A stretch of DNA of 28,577 nucleotides, taken from positions 1 through 28,577 of the forward strand of contig CAJVXR010000010.1 in NCBI GenBank assembly GCA_913009535.1, read 5' to 3'. Origin of the DNA: an uncultured Flavobacteriales bacterium. Its GTDB lineage: Bacteria > Bacteroidota > Bacteroidia > Flavobacteriales > Flavobacteriaceae. Position 1 is the first letter of the stretch. Every line of letters starts with the position of its first letter. The notes under the pieces were generated by a model. It made no database searches and was not told where the DNA came from. It saw nothing but the letters and a program-made list of their open reading frames with translations. Of the stretch, positions 16,244 through 25,213 are shown in pieces. The position numbers were made by a program, and so were the translations under genes.

Positions 16244-17013
16244 AAAATATTCATTCAAAAATAATTGGATCTGGGACTAACCACGTGCTAATTTTACATG
16301 GTTTGTTGGGTATGGGAGATAACTGGAAATCTATTGCTAATAAACTATCCAAAGATGGGTATTGTGTTCATTTAATAGATCAAAGAAATCATGGTAAGAG
16401 TTTCCATTCTCCAAAGATGAATTATGATTTGATGGTTGAGGATGTGTATAATTATTTAGAATCTCACAAAATTAAAAGATGTGTAATTATGGGTCATTCT
16501 ATGGGTGGAAAAACAGCTATGAAATTTAGTCAATTGCATTCTAAATTTTTAAGTAAATTAATAGTAGTAGATATAGCTCCAAAAAAATATGAAGCTAAAT
16601 TTAGTTATTTGTTTGAAGCTCTTAAATTATTAGATTTAGAAAATTGTAAATCAAGAAAAGATATCCAAAATCAGTTATCACAATCAGTTAAAGATGAGTC
16701 TTTAGTTTTCTTTCTTCTAAAAAATATTGGCAGAAATGAAGAAAATAGTTTTTCTTTCAAAGCCAATGTAAATGTACTTTATGAAAATTTAATTGTGCTA
16801 ATGGATAAAATCAACATAAATGAAAAAATTTTAGTGAGCACTTTTTTTATTAAAGGCGACAAATCAGATTATATAAATAAAGATGATATTAGTGTCATTA
16901 AAAGTAAATTCCCTAATTCAGAGGTTATAGAAATATTAAATTCTGGCCATTGGGTTCATGCAGAAAACCCTAATTATTTTTATTCCGCATTACAGGAAAT
17001 TTTAAAAAACTAA
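16240..17013 (+). CDS. Alpha/beta-hydrolase, YbfF-like esterase
   Basis: A 257-residue cytoplasmic alpha/beta-hydrolase. The oxyanion-side HGLLGMGDNW is at 20-29, DQRNHGKS at 47-54, the nucleophile elbow GHSMGG at 85-90 (Ser87), VVDIAP at 109-114, the acid region FIKGDKSDYI near 205-214 and the catalytic His237 in SGHWVHAENP. This combination matches the YbfF esterase group, which hydrolyses short acyl esters; the natural substrate is not known. It overlaps pdxJ by 4 bases (ATGA), so the two are translationally coupled. The pdxJ-hydrolase pairing recurs in Flavobacteriia, but a link to vitamin B6 metabolism would be inference. Confidence 0.9.
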   Translation: MKNIHSKIIGSGTNHVLILHGLLGMGDNWKSIANKLSKDGYCVHLIDQRNHGKSFHSPKMNYDLMVEDVYNYLESHKIKRCVIMGHSMGGKTAMKFSQLHSKFLSKLIVVDIAPKKYEAKFSYLFEALKLLDLENCKSRKDIQNQLSQSVKDESLVFFLLKNIGRNEENSFSFKANVNVLYENLIVLMDKININEKILVSTFFIKGDKSDYINKDDISVIKSKFPNSEVIEILNSGHWVHAENPNYFYSALQEILKN

Positions 17014-17029
17014 ATCTATAATTTTAGTC

Positions 17030-17060
17030 TTGTCCTAAACTAAAAATTATTGTATTTTTG
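17030..17060 (+). promoter_or_regulatory. Bacteroidota primary-sigma promoter for tig-clpP-clpX
   Basis: A -7 element TATTTTTG (17053-17060) matches TAnnTTTG and is preceded, 20 bases upstream, by TTG (17030-17032) as the -33 box. It ends 23 bases before the tig ATG at 17084. This is one of the two best promoter matches in the window and would drive tig, the small ORF, clpP and clpX. Confidence 0.65.
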
Positions 17061-17083
17061 CGACCCAATTTTTAAATCAAAAA

Positions 17084-18409
17084 ATGAAAATTTCAAAAAA
17101 AAGTTTAGGTAATCAACATTTGTTAATTACTGTACAAGTATTGGAAAAAGATTATTCTAAGAAAGTAAATGAAGTATTAGTTAATTATTCCAAAACAGCA
17201 AATATGCCTGGGTTTAGAAAAGGACATATTCCGCTTGGATTAGTGAAAAAACAATACGGAAAAGATGCTGTTAGAGAAGAAGTAAGTAAGATTATACAAG
17301 AAGAATTAAGAAAATACTTAGTTTCTGAAAAATTAGATATCTTAGGAAATCCACTTCCTGTATCTAGTGATGAAATTGATTGGAATTCAGGTGAGTTTAA
17401 TTTTGATTTTGAAATTGGCTTAACCCCAGTATTTGATATAAATTTAAAATTCAAAAAGCCTGTAACTAGCTATGCTATTACTGCTGATGATAAAATGATT
17501 AATGACCAAATTACAAACATTCAAAATCAGTATGGTAAATTAATTAGCAAGACTGAAGTTTCTAAAGATGATGAGGTAACAGCTTCTTTTATTAATCAGA
17601 CGGAAGAAATAAATAATAAATTTACTCTTAAACTAGATAAATTTAAAAGTAAGTCAGCTTCAAAATCTATTGTTGGTCTTAAAGTTGGTGATTCTGTTTC
17701 CTTAAAAACTAATAACTTGTTTGAAAATCAAGCTGATTTAGTTAGTGCTCTAAAAATAACAACAGAAAAAGCAGAGGGTTTAAAAATAGATATTGATTTT
17801 ACCGTTGAAGAAATCAATTTTAGAGAACCAGCAGATTTAGACGTTGAATTATTTGATAAATTATTTGGTAAGGGAATTGTTAAAACAGCTACTGAGTTAA
17901 AGGGGAAAATTGCAGAAGATGCTGAGAAACAATTTGTTCAGCAATCTGATCAAAAGTTATTAAATGATGTAACCGAATACCTTATCGACAACACTAAATT
18001 TGACTTACCTGCTGAATTTTTACATAAATGGATGCAGACTGCCGGTGAAAAAGAACTTTCCCTAGAGGACGCTAAGCTAGAGTACATGAAGTCGGAAAAA
18101 AGCATGAGATATCAATTAATTGAAGGTAGAATTATAACTGATAATAAACTTCAAGTTAATATGGAAGAAATCAAATCTTACACCAAAGAAATGATTATTA
18201 GTCAAATGCTCCAGTACGGACAAGCTAACCCTGGAGATAAAGAGCTAGATGAAATTATAAATAGGGTTCTTACAAACCAGGATGAAGTTAAAAGAATATC
18301 TGAGCAACTAACAAGTCAAAAAATACTATCTTTTTATAAAGAAAATGTAAATTTAAAAGCGAAAAAACTCCCTTATGATAAGTTTGTCAAGGAAGTTTAT
18401 GGAGCGTAA
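17084..18409 (+). CDS. tig: Trigger factor
   Basis: Trigger factor is the ribosome-bound chaperone that receives nascent chains at the exit tunnel. The 441-residue protein has the N-terminal ribosome-binding domain (1-130) with the signature PGFRKGHIPLGLVKKQYG (about 42-59). A central domain (about 135-250) aligns in position with the FKBP-like PPIase domain, but I do not see the usual prolyl-isomerase core motifs. The C-terminal helical chaperone arms (about 255-441) include LFDKLFGKGIVKT and VKRISEQLTSQKILSFYKE. A promoter lies just upstream, and clpP and clpX follow on the same strand, the classical tig-clpPX arrangement. Lack of isomerase activity is inferred from the missing motifs only. 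Confidence 0.93.
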   Translation: MKISKKSLGNQHLLITVQVLEKDYSKKVNEVLVNYSKTANMPGFRKGHIPLGLVKKQYGKDAVREEVSKIIQEELRKYLVSEKLDILGNPLPVSSDEIDWNSGEFNFDFEIGLTPVFDINLKFKKPVTSYAITADDKMINDQITNIQNQYGKLISKTEVSKDDEVTASFINQTEEINNKFTLKLDKFKSKSASKSIVGLKVGDSVSLKTNNLFENQADLVSALKITTEKAEGLKIDIDFTVEEINFREPADLDVELFDKLFGKGIVKTATELKGKIAEDAEKQFVQQSDQKLLNDVTEYLIDNTKFDLPAEFLHKWMQTAGEKELSLEDAKLEYMKSEKSMRYQLIEGRIITDNKLQVNMEEIKSYTKEMIISQMLQYGQANPGDKELDEIINRVLTNQDEVKRISEQLTSQKILSFYKENVNLKAKKLPYDKFVKEVYGA

Positions 18410-18433
18410 TTTTTAAAACCCTTATCTTTATAT

Positions 18434-18517
18434 ATGGAAAATGCAGCATTAATTGGAGGCCTTGTAGTTGTCATTATTGCAAATTTACCAGCATTAATTA
18501 AAAAGTATAAAAATTAA
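18434..18517 (+). CDS. Small predicted membrane protein, 27 residues, between tig and clpP
   Basis: A short open frame starts at ATG 18434, 24 bases after the tig stop, and ends at TAA 18515-18517, 5 bases before the clpP ATG. It encodes 27 residues: a short acidic-polar start (MENAA), a single hydrophobic segment LIGGLVVVIIANLPALI, and a basic end KKYKN. This is the pattern of a single-pass small membrane protein, with the basic end expected on the cytoplasmic side. Tight spacing to both neighbours and a good hydrophobic design support a real gene; its shortness and lack of a recognised family argue for caution. I do not recognise it, and no function can be assigned. Its position suggests co-expression with protein quality-control genes. 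Confidence 0.5.
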   Translation: MENAALIGGLVVVIIANLPALIKKYKN

Positions 18518-18522
18518 ATCAT

Positions 18523-19197
18523 ATGGATTATTCAAAAGAATTTGAAAAGTTTGCTATTAAAGATCAAGGAATAAATAGTTCATACTACAATAAGATTGTT
18601 AGTAGTATGTATCCTAGTTCTTTGACGCCTAATATTATAGAAGAAAGACAAATGAACGCTTCAGTTCTTGATGTTTTCTCTAGACTTATGATGGATAGAA
18701 TAATTTTTATGGGCACAGCAATAAATGATCAAGTGGCGAATATTATACAAGCTCAGTTATTATTTCTTGAAAGTACAGATGCATCAAAAGATATTCAAAT
18801 TTATATAAATTCACCGGGAGGAAGTGTTTACGCTGGTCTTGGTATTTATGATACAATGCAATTGATTAAGCCGGATGTTGCCACAATATGTACTGGCATG
18901 GCTGCTTCAATGGGTGCAGTTTTATTATGTGCTGGACAAAAAGGGAAAAGAAGTGGATTAACTCATTCTAGGGTAATGATCCATCAACCATTAGGAGGAG
19001 CCCAAGGTCAAGCAAGTGATATTGAAATAACTGCTAGGGAGATAATGATACTTAAAGAAGAATTATATAATATTATAAGCAAACATTCTGGTCAAGACTA
19101 CGACAAGGTTTACAAAGACAGTGATAGAGATTATTGGATGAAATCTGATAAAGCTTTGGAGTATGGTATGATCGATGAAATTCTTACAAGATCTTAA
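18523..19197 (+). CDS. clpP: ATP-dependent Clp protease proteolytic subunit
   Basis: ClpP forms the tetradecameric serine-protease chamber used with ClpX. The 224-residue protein is slightly longer than E. coli ClpP because of its N-terminal propeptide region (about 1-37). The triad is visible: Ser129 in GMAASMGAV, His154 in MIHQPLGG, and Asp203 in SDRDYWM. The body motif INSPGGSVYAGLGIYDTM (about 95-112) and the handle helix GQASDIEITAREI (about 162-174) are complete. It lies between the small ORF and clpX, 12 bases before clpX, and probably belongs to one tig-clpP-clpX transcript. The assignment is firm. Confidence 0.97.
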   Translation: MDYSKEFEKFAIKDQGINSSYYNKIVSSMYPSSLTPNIIEERQMNASVLDVFSRLMMDRIIFMGTAINDQVANIIQAQLLFLESTDASKDIQIYINSPGGSVYAGLGIYDTMQLIKPDVATICTGMAASMGAVLLCAGQKGKRSGLTHSRVMIHQPLGGAQGQASDIEITAREIMILKEELYNIISKHSGQDYDKVYKDSDRDYWMKSDKALEYGMIDEILTRS

Positions 19198-19209
19198 ATT
19201 TATTTATCT

Positions 19210-20442
19210 ATGAGTAAATCTTCTGAATTACAATGTTCATTTTGTGGAAAGAAAAAAGCAGAAACAGAACTGTTAATTGCTGGAATTGATGCGCATATTT
19301 GTGACCAATGTATTGAACAGGCCAATGGGATTGTTATTCAAGAAGCTAATTCGGAGATATCCAATAAAGAGGTTTCACCATCTAAACTTCTCAAGCCTCA
19401 AGAAATCAAATCATTTTTAGATCAATATGTCATAGGTCAGGATTTTACAAAAAAAATTCTTTCAGTATCTGTTTATAATCACTACAAGAGGTTAAGTCAA
19501 AAAATTGAAGAGGATGATGTCGAAATACAGAAAAGTAATATAATAATGGTCGGTAAGACTGGAACGGGTAAAACATTAATGGCAAAGAGTATTGCTAAAA
19601 TGTTAGATGTTCCTTTAGCTATAGTTGATGCGACAGTTTTAACTGAGGCAGGATACGTAGGTGAAGATGTTGAAAGTATTTTAACTAGGTTATTACAGGC
19701 TGCAGATTATAATTTAGAGAAAGCAGAAAGAGGCATAGTTTTTATTGACGAAATAGATAAGATTGCTAGAAAAAGCGATAACCCTTCTATAACGAGAGAT
19801 GTTTCGGGTGAAGGAGTACAACAAGCTTTACTTAAATTACTTGAAGGAACGATTGTGAATGTTCCACCTAAAGGAGGAAGAAAACACCCTGATCAAAAAT
19901 TCACAGAAGTAAATACAGAAAATATTTTATTTATTGCAGGAGGTGCATTTGATGGAATAGAAAGGTTTATTTCTAAACGATTAAATATGGCTGCAATAGG
20001 CTATAAATCTTCCAAAGAAGAAGTTATTTTAAAAGATAATTTACTTCAATACATAAATCCCAAAGACTTAAAAGATTTCGGTTTAATACCCGAAATTATC
20101 GGAAGGCTACCTGTAGTAACATACATGAATCCTTTAGACGCTAAAGCACTTAGAGCTATATTAACTACTCCAAAAAATGCAATTATCAAGCAATTTGTGA
20201 AATTGTTCGAAATGGACGGAATTGAACTTGAGATTAAAGATCCAGCTTTAGATTATATTGTTGAAAAAGCATTAGACTATAATTTAGGAGCTAGAGGTTT
20301 AAGGTCTTTATGTGAAGAAATATTAAACGATGCAATGTTTAATATGCCAGGTGGAGATAAAAAGAAGCTTGTTGTAACTAAATCTTATGCAGAAAAGCAA
20401 TTATCTAGAATTGTTTTGAAAAAATTAAAAGCAGCTTCTTAA
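19210..20442 (+). CDS. clpX: ATP-dependent Clp protease ATP-binding subunit ClpX
   Basis: ClpX is the AAA+ unfoldase that feeds substrates to ClpP. The 410-residue protein has the N-terminal zinc-binding domain with Cys9, Cys12, Cys31 and Cys34, Walker A GKTGTGKT (115-122), the pore loop GYVGED (148-153), Walker B VFIDEID (177-183), the RKH-type loop GGRKHPDQK (222-230) and the sensor-2 region [14 protein letters not shown] near 360. The ClpP-docking loop reads IGY (263-265) where E. coli has IGF. It starts 12 bases after clpP. Its TAA shares a TTAA with the stop of the convergent GH3 gene. Confidence 0.97.
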   Translation: MSKSSELQCSFCGKKKAETELLIAGIDAHICDQCIEQANGIVIQEANSEISNKEVSPSKLLKPQEIKSFLDQYVIGQDFTKKILSVSVYNHYKRLSQKIEEDDVEIQKSNIIMVGKTGTGKTLMAKSIAKMLDVPLAIVDATVLTEAGYVGEDVESILTRLLQAADYNLEKAERGIVFIDEIDKIARKSDNPSITRDVSGEGVQQALLKLLEGTIVNVPPKGGRKHPDQKFTEVNTENILFIAGGAFDGIERFISKRLNMAAIGYKSSKEEVILKDNLLQYINPKDLKDFGLIPEIIGRLPVVTYMNPLDAKALRAILTTPKNAIIKQFVKLFEMDGIELEIKDPALDYIVEKALDYNLGARGLRSLCEEILNDAMFNMPGGDKKKLVVTKSYAEKQLSRIVLKKLKAAS

Positions 20443-21953
20443 TTATTAATTTCTAATAATTCTTCTATATATTTCCTAGAGTTTGATAATCTGGGTATTT
20501 TATTTTGCCCACCTAACTTATTTCTATTTCTCATCCATTTGTAAAATAGTCCGTTTTTTGCGATTATAATTTCCGGTTTATCCAATGAAATATTATTATA
20601 TCTTTTTGCTTCATAATCTGAATTTTCAGATTTCAAGTATTCATCAATTTGATTAGCAATGCCAATTAGATTATTAGGTACTGATTTAAACTCAATTAGC
20701 CATTGATGCCTTCCTTTTTTCTTACCATCCATAAATACAGGAGCTACCGTATAATCAACAACTTCTAAGTTAGATTCTTTACATAAATTCTTAATTACAT
20801 TGTCACTGTTTTCAATTATTACTTCTTCTCCAAATACATTAATAAAATGTTTTGTTCTTCCTGTTACCAAAATTCTGTAAGGATTTAAAGAGGTAAATCT
20901 AACCGTATCTCCAATTTTATATCTCCAAAGACCTGCATTAGTTGTGATAACAATCGCATAATTTTTATTTAATTCAACTTGACTTAAGTTGATTATCTTT
21001 TGATCTTCATTATGGTAGTTGTCCATTGGGATAAACTCATAATAAATACCATAATCGAGCATCAGTAAAAGTTCTTTAGAACTATTAGAATCTTGAACAG
21101 CAAAAAAACCTTCCGATGCATTATAGATTTCGTAATATTTAACTTTATCAGATTTAAATATAGAATTGTACTGATTTACATATGGATTAAAGCTAACTCC
21201 TCCATGAAAGTATACTTCTAAATTTGGCCAAATTTCATTAATTGCTTTTTTACCACTAACCTCTAATGTCTTATTCAAAAGAGTTAATACCCAAGAAGGG
21301 ACTCCTGCTAAACTTGTGACATTCTCTTTTATAGTTTCTTCGATTATAGCAGGCATTTTATGTTCCCAATCACTCATTAAAGCAACTTTCTTGCCTGGTG
21401 TGCTAATATATTCAGCCCAGATAGGCATATTTTCAATTAATATGGCTGAAAGATCTCCATAGATACTGCCATTTTCAAAATAAGTAGATTTACTTCCCCC
21501 TAGTCTAAGATTTTTACCTTCAAATAGTTTAGAGTTTTCATTATTGGAAAGATATAGGCATAATAAATCCTTGTTTCCTGCATAGTGACAATCTTCTAAA
21601 GATTCTTGGCTGATAGGAATGAATTTGCTTTTAGAATTTGTAGTTCCGCTAGATTTTGCAAACCATTTAATATCCGAACTCCAAAAAATATTTTTTTCTC
21701 CTTTTCTAGATCTTTCAATCATTTCTGAGATTTCTTCATACGTAGAAACAGGAACCCTTTCTGAATAATCTTTATAGTTTTTAATCGAATCAAATCCATA
21801 GAGCTTTCCAATTGAAGTATTTTTTGCAGAGCTCAGAAGTTTTAACAGTAGTTCGTTTTGAACTTCATTTGGATATTTAATAAACAATTCTATTTGATGA
21901 ATCCTTTTTTTTAAAAACCAAGAGGTTATAGAATTTATAAAAGGATTTACCAT
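20439..21953 (-). CDS. GH3-family (auxin-responsive promoter-like) acyl-adenylate enzyme
   Basis: A 504-residue member of the GH3 branch of the ANL adenylating superfamily. Plant GH3 enzymes join amino acids to acyl acids through an acyl-AMP. The bacterial members' substrates are mostly unknown. Visible motifs are the ATP/AMP-binding P-loop [15 protein letters not shown] (101-115), [11 protein letters not shown] (about 278-288), [10 protein letters not shown] (about 300-309), and the late block [17 protein letters not shown] followed by [17 protein letters not shown], which holds the residues contacting the adenylate. The length is typical of bacteroidotal members. It is transcribed divergently from the DUF2797 gene and convergently with clpX. 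Reaction type is inferred from the family. Confidence 0.9.
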   Translation of the reverse strand: MVNPFINSITSWFLKKRIHQIELFIKYPNEVQNELLLKLLSSAKNTSIGKLYGFDSIKNYKDYSERVPVSTYEEISEMIERSRKGEKNIFWSSDIKWFAKSSGTTNSKSKFIPISQESLEDCHYAGNKDLLCLYLSNNENSKLFEGKNLRLGGSKSTYFENGSIYGDLSAILIENMPIWAEYISTPGKKVALMSDWEHKMPAIIEETIKENVTSLAGVPSWVLTLLNKTLEVSGKKAINEIWPNLEVYFHGGVSFNPYVNQYNSIFKSDKVKYYEIYNASEGFFAVQDSNSSKELLLMLDYGIYYEFIPMDNYHNEDQKIINLSQVELNKNYAIVITTNAGLWRYKIGDTVRFTSLNPYRILVTGRTKHFINVFGEEVIIENSDNVIKNLCKESNLEVVDYTVAPVFMDGKKKGRHQWLIEFKSVPNNLIGIANQIDEYLKSENSDYEAKRYNNISLDKPEIIIAKNGLFYKWMRNRNKLGGQNKIPRLSNSRKYIEELLEINN

Positions 21954-21995
21954 TTTTTCATATATTTATAGAATACTAAAATTAGTTTTTTTTTC

Positions 21996-22787
21996 ATGAA
22001 ATTTCAAGGAGTAATTAGAAAAATGCAGAGCGAGTTTAAAAGCCCGATAAAATATTATCTTGAATTTGAAGATGATTTTATCTGCTTAAATGATTTACTC
22101 GATAAGGAAGTCTCAATTAAGTTCCTACACTACTTTTGTTTGAGTTGTGAAAAAGAAAAAGAAATTTTTAGACAAGGGTATTGTAAAAACTGTTTTTTTG
22201 AACAAGCTCAAGCTGGAGACTGGATTATTAAGCCTGAGTTAAGTACGGCTCACCTAAATATAGCGGACCGTGATTTAGACTATGAAAAAAGAGTTCAATT
22301 ACAGCCTCACATTGTTTATCTAGCTAATACAGGTCAACTCAAAGTTGGAGTAACTAGGAAAACTCAAGTCCCTTACAGATGGATAGATCAAGGTGCGCAC
22401 CAAGCTGTTGAGTTAGTTGAAGTTCCTAACAGGTATTTAGCTGGGATTACAGAAGTTGCTATAAAGGACTTTATAAGTGATAAGACTAATTGGAGAAAGA
22501 TGCTTACTAGTGATAATAATGATCTAGATATAATGTCTTGTAAACAAGAGATGAAAAAACATATTCCTAAGGAAACTTTACAATACTATATTAATAGTGA
22601 TACTAAAACAGATATAAATTTTCCTGTTAATGAATTTCCTGTAAAACCATTGACTCAAAAACTTATTAAAACAAAAGAAATTAAAGGAACATTAAAAGGG
22701 ATTAAAGGCCAGTATCTAATATTTGAAGATAACAAAGTTTTTAATGTTAGATCTCACGAAGGTTTTGTTGTAGAAATCTCATTTTAG
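21996..22787 (+). CDS. DUF2797 zinc-ribbon protein of unknown function
   Basis: A 263-residue protein matching the DUF2797 family. An N-terminal segment (1-45) precedes a zinc-ribbon with Cys48, Cys51, Cys63 and Cys66 (CLSC and CKNC). The core block ends QPHIVYLANTGQLKVGV (about 104-120) and continues TRKTQVPYRWIDQGAHQAV, resembling a GIY-YIG-like strand-turn with an arginine and a tryptophan in the position used by such folds. A C-terminal beta-rich region, IKGTLKGIKGQYLIFEDNKV, may be an OB-like element. The function is unknown; nucleic-acid binding is inferred from the ribbon and fold resemblance. It is divergent from the GH3 gene (42 bases apart) and ends 4 bases from the convergent transporter gene. 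Confidence 0.85.
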   Translation: MKFQGVIRKMQSEFKSPIKYYLEFEDDFICLNDLLDKEVSIKFLHYFCLSCEKEKEIFRQGYCKNCFFEQAQAGDWIIKPELSTAHLNIADRDLDYEKRVQLQPHIVYLANTGQLKVGVTRKTQVPYRWIDQGAHQAVELVEVPNRYLAGITEVAIKDFISDKTNWRKMLTSDNNDLDIMSCKQEMKKHIPKETLQYYINSDTKTDINFPVNEFPVKPLTQKLIKTKEIKGTLKGIKGQYLIFEDNKVFNVRSHEGFVVEISF

Positions 22788-22791
22788 CGAA

Positions 22792-23496
22792 TTAATCTAT
22801 ATTAATTTCTTCATTTACTTTTAAGTTAAACTTCTTTCTAAATAAATATACTCCTAGGTATAAAAACGGAGTATCGATTAAAGCGATCAGTATTTTGAAT
22901 AAAAAACCAGAAATTAATAATCCTGTAAATTGATCCCATTTCAAGACTTCAAATAAACATAGAAGAAATGTTATTGTAAAAGTGTCTACGAATTGTGAGA
23001 AAAAAGTAGAAAAATTATTTCTTAGCCATAACATCCTACCATTAGTTAAGTTTTTCCAGAAATGGTAAATGCGTATATCAATAAATTGAGCTAGTAAGTA
23101 AGTTATCATACTGGCAAAAACAGCAATTATTGTGCTTCCAAATACTTTTGAAAATAACACATCACCAACAGGTGAATCTGCAATTGCAGGCACAGAATCT
23201 GCAACTGAGATTATTATTATAGAAAAAATAGAAGCAAAGATACCAACGGTAACCATTTGATTGGCTTTTTGCTTGCCGTAAATCTCACTGATTAAATCAG
23301 TAATTAAAAATGTAATTGGATATGGTAGAATACCTACTGATAGAATAAACAGATCTACACCAAATAGTTGTATATCAAAAGGGTGCCAATAAAAAAACTT
23401 TTGAAAAATTAAATTTGAAACAACTAGAGAAGTGATAAAGAGTGCACCAAGAATTAGATAAATTTTTTGTGCTAGTAATTTGTTTTCTACGGTCAT
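22792..23496 (-). CDS. Queuosine precursor transporter (VUT/YhhQ family)
   Basis: A 234-residue integral membrane protein of the YhhQ (DUF165/VUT) family, which imports queuosine precursors (preQ0/preQ1 or queuine) for tRNA modification. About six hydrophobic segments are visible: IYLILGALFITSLVVSNLIF, ILSVGILPYPITFLITDLI, VGIFASIFSIIIISVAD, FGSTIIAVFASMITYLLAQF, TFTITFLLCLFEVL and the last near ALIDTPFLYLGVYLF. Family motifs include SVGILPYPITFLITDLISEI with YGKQKANQ, IDIRIYHFWK, and WLRNNFSTFFSQFVDTF. No queuosine synthesis gene lies in the window, so the exact precursor carried is unknown. It is divergent from the folK fusion and ends 4 bases from the DUF2797 stop. Confidence 0.92.
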   Translation of the reverse strand: MTVENKLLAQKIYLILGALFITSLVVSNLIFQKFFYWHPFDIQLFGVDLFILSVGILPYPITFLITDLISEIYGKQKANQMVTVGIFASIFSIIIISVADSVPAIADSPVGDVLFSKVFGSTIIAVFASMITYLLAQFIDIRIYHFWKNLTNGRMLWLRNNFSTFFSQFVDTFTITFLLCLFEVLKWDQFTGLLISGFLFKILIALIDTPFLYLGVYLFRKKFNLKVNEEINID

Positions 23497-23560
23497 TAAA
23501 CTTAAATATTAATTGAAGTAAATATAACAATTTGTATTTCTTTTTGTTTAATTTGTAATC

Positions 23561-24685
23561 ATGAAATCTTTTAAAAAATATCATATTTCTATTGGATCCA
23601 ATATTGGGGATAGATTGCAAAATATTCAAAATGCAATTGATCTAATACATTTAGAAATTGCTATAATTAGATCTATATCTCCGGTTTATAAAACTGCTGC
23701 TGTTGGTTTTAAAGGAGATTTTTTTTATAATATCTGTATTTCATTTTTCTCAAACGAAGAGCCTAATGATGCATTACAAAGTTTACTTAATATTGAAAAT
23801 AAACTAGGTAGAAAAAGAAGTCAAAAAAACGAGTATGAATCTAGAGTTATTGATCTTGATATTATTTTAATTGAAGATGAGATTATAGATAATAACCTCT
23901 TAACTATACCGCACCCTTTGATGCATCAAAGAGAATTTGTTTTAGCTCCTTTAAATGATATCGATCCTAATGTAAATCATCCAATCCTTAATAAAAACTC
24001 ATTGGAGTTGTTAAGTCTATGTGATAATAATAAGCTACAACGATTAGATTATAGGTTATCTAACCCAAAAGATAAATTCGATGTTTCTAAGTTTAAATAT
24101 ATTGCTATTGAGGGTAATATTGGAGCTGGTAAGTCCTCATTAGCTAAAAAAATTGCTATAGATTTTAATTCAAAATTAATTTTAGAACGATTTTCAGATA
24201 ATCCTTTTTTACCCAAATTCTATAAAGAACCCGATAGGTATGCTTTTACCTTAGAGATGTCTTTCCTAGCAGAAAGATACCAGCAAATAACAGATGACTT
24301 ATCTCAATTAAATATTTTCAATGATTCTATTGTAAGTGATTACGATATATTTAAATCACTAATTTTCTCCAAAATAACTCTAAGTGAAGATGAGTTTTCG
24401 CTATATAGAAAGCTATTTTTTTCTATGTATAAAGACATACTAAAGCCAGATTTATATATTTATTTAAATCAAAATATTGACAGATTAAAAGAAAATATAA
24501 AAAAAAGGGGTAGAGATTATGAGCAAGATATAGATAAGACCTATTTAAAAAACATAAACTCAGGATATCTGGACTTTCATAAAACCCAAATTGATCTAAA
24601 TATTAAGATAATCGATATAAACGATATGGATTTTGTAAATAATCGAATTGATTACTTATCTATACTAAGTTCCATTTGTGAATAA
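23561..24685 (+). CDS. folK: FolK (HPPK) fused to a deoxynucleoside kinase domain
   Basis: A 374-residue two-domain protein. Residues 1-150 are 6-hydroxymethyl-7,8-dihydropterin pyrophosphokinase, the folate-pathway step before DHPS: HISIGSNIGDR (8-18), NEYESRVIDLDIILIE (90-105) and IPHPLMHQREFVLAPL (116-131). Residues 178-374 are a deoxynucleoside kinase-like domain: P-loop GNIGAGKSS (185-193), DNPFLPKFYKEP and FLAERYQQI in the substrate-binding helices, and the lid segment KKRGRDYEQDI with its arginines. The fusion is, as I recall, known from other Flavobacteriia and links folate and nucleotide salvage in one chain. Nucleoside specificity is not predictable. The usual ERS-type motif after the second strand reads SDYDIFKS here. 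Its stop is 6 bases from the convergent methyltransferase gene. Confidence 0.92.
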   Translation: MKSFKKYHISIGSNIGDRLQNIQNAIDLIHLEIAIIRSISPVYKTAAVGFKGDFFYNICISFFSNEEPNDALQSLLNIENKLGRKRSQKNEYESRVIDLDIILIEDEIIDNNLLTIPHPLMHQREFVLAPLNDIDPNVNHPILNKNSLELLSLCDNNKLQRLDYRLSNPKDKFDVSKFKYIAIEGNIGAGKSSLAKKIAIDFNSKLILERFSDNPFLPKFYKEPDRYAFTLEMSFLAERYQQITDDLSQLNIFNDSIVSDYDIFKSLIFSKITLSEDEFSLYRKLFFSMYKDILKPDLYIYLNQNIDRLKENIKKRGRDYEQDIDKTYLKNINSGYLDFHKTQIDLNIKIIDINDMDFVNNRIDYLSILSSICE

Positions 24686-24691
24686 TTAAAT

Positions 24692-25213
24692 CTATTTATA
24701 AACAGAACTCCATAGCAGGATTCCTACGCTAACAGAAATATTTAAAGAATGCTTTGTTCCTAACTGGGGTATTTCAATAACATTATGACTTTGATCAATA
24801 ACCTCTTGCGAAACACCTTTAATTTCATTTCCAAAAACTAAGGCATACTTTTTATCTTTTGTAAATGTGTATTCATTTAGTTTAGTAGATCCCTCACACT
24901 GTTCGATAGACAAAATTGTAACTCCTTCTTCTTTTAATTTATTCACTAATTCTACAGTACTAGTTTTGTATTCCCAATCTACTGTTTCTGTACTACCAAG
25001 AGCAGTTTTATTTATATCCTTATGGGGAGGTATTGCGGTAATGCCACATAGAAATATCTTTTCGACTAGAAATGCGTCACTAGTTCTAAATACACTTCCT
25101 ATATTATTTAAACTTCTAATATTATCCAGAATTACAATCACAGGACTTTTATTAGTCTCTTTAAACTCCTTTGGGCTAATTCTATTAAGCTCACTATTTT
25201 TTAATTTTCTCAT
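24692..25213 (-). CDS. SpoU/TrmH-family RNA 2'-O-methyltransferase
   Basis: A 173-residue SPOUT-class methyltransferase that uses S-adenosylmethionine to methylate a ribose 2'-OH in tRNA or rRNA. The three SpoU motifs are present: motif 1 NNIGSVFRTSDAF (36-48) with the key Asn and Arg, motif 2 LVFGNEIKGVS (125-135), and motif 3 IPQLGTKHSLNISVSVGI (148-165), which forms the trefoil-knot cofactor site. The protein is just the catalytic domain, without the N-terminal substrate-binding extension of RlmB or TrmH. The target RNA cannot be told from sequence. It is divergent from mutS across 119 bases. Confidence 0.93.
   Translation of the reverse strand: MRKLKNSELNRISPKEFKETNKSPVIVILDNIRSLNNIGSVFRTSDAFLVEKIFLCGITAIPPHKDINKTALGSTETVDWEYKTSTVELVNKLKEEGVTILSIEQCEGSTKLNEYTFTKDKKYALVFGNEIKGVSQEVIDQSHNVIEIPQLGTKHSLNISVSVGILLWSSVYK

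Noticed and set aside
23375..23629. 84-codon minus-strand frame spanning the divergent spacer
   Set aside because: It overlaps the starts of the transporter gene and folK, with basic, low-complexity content and no motif.
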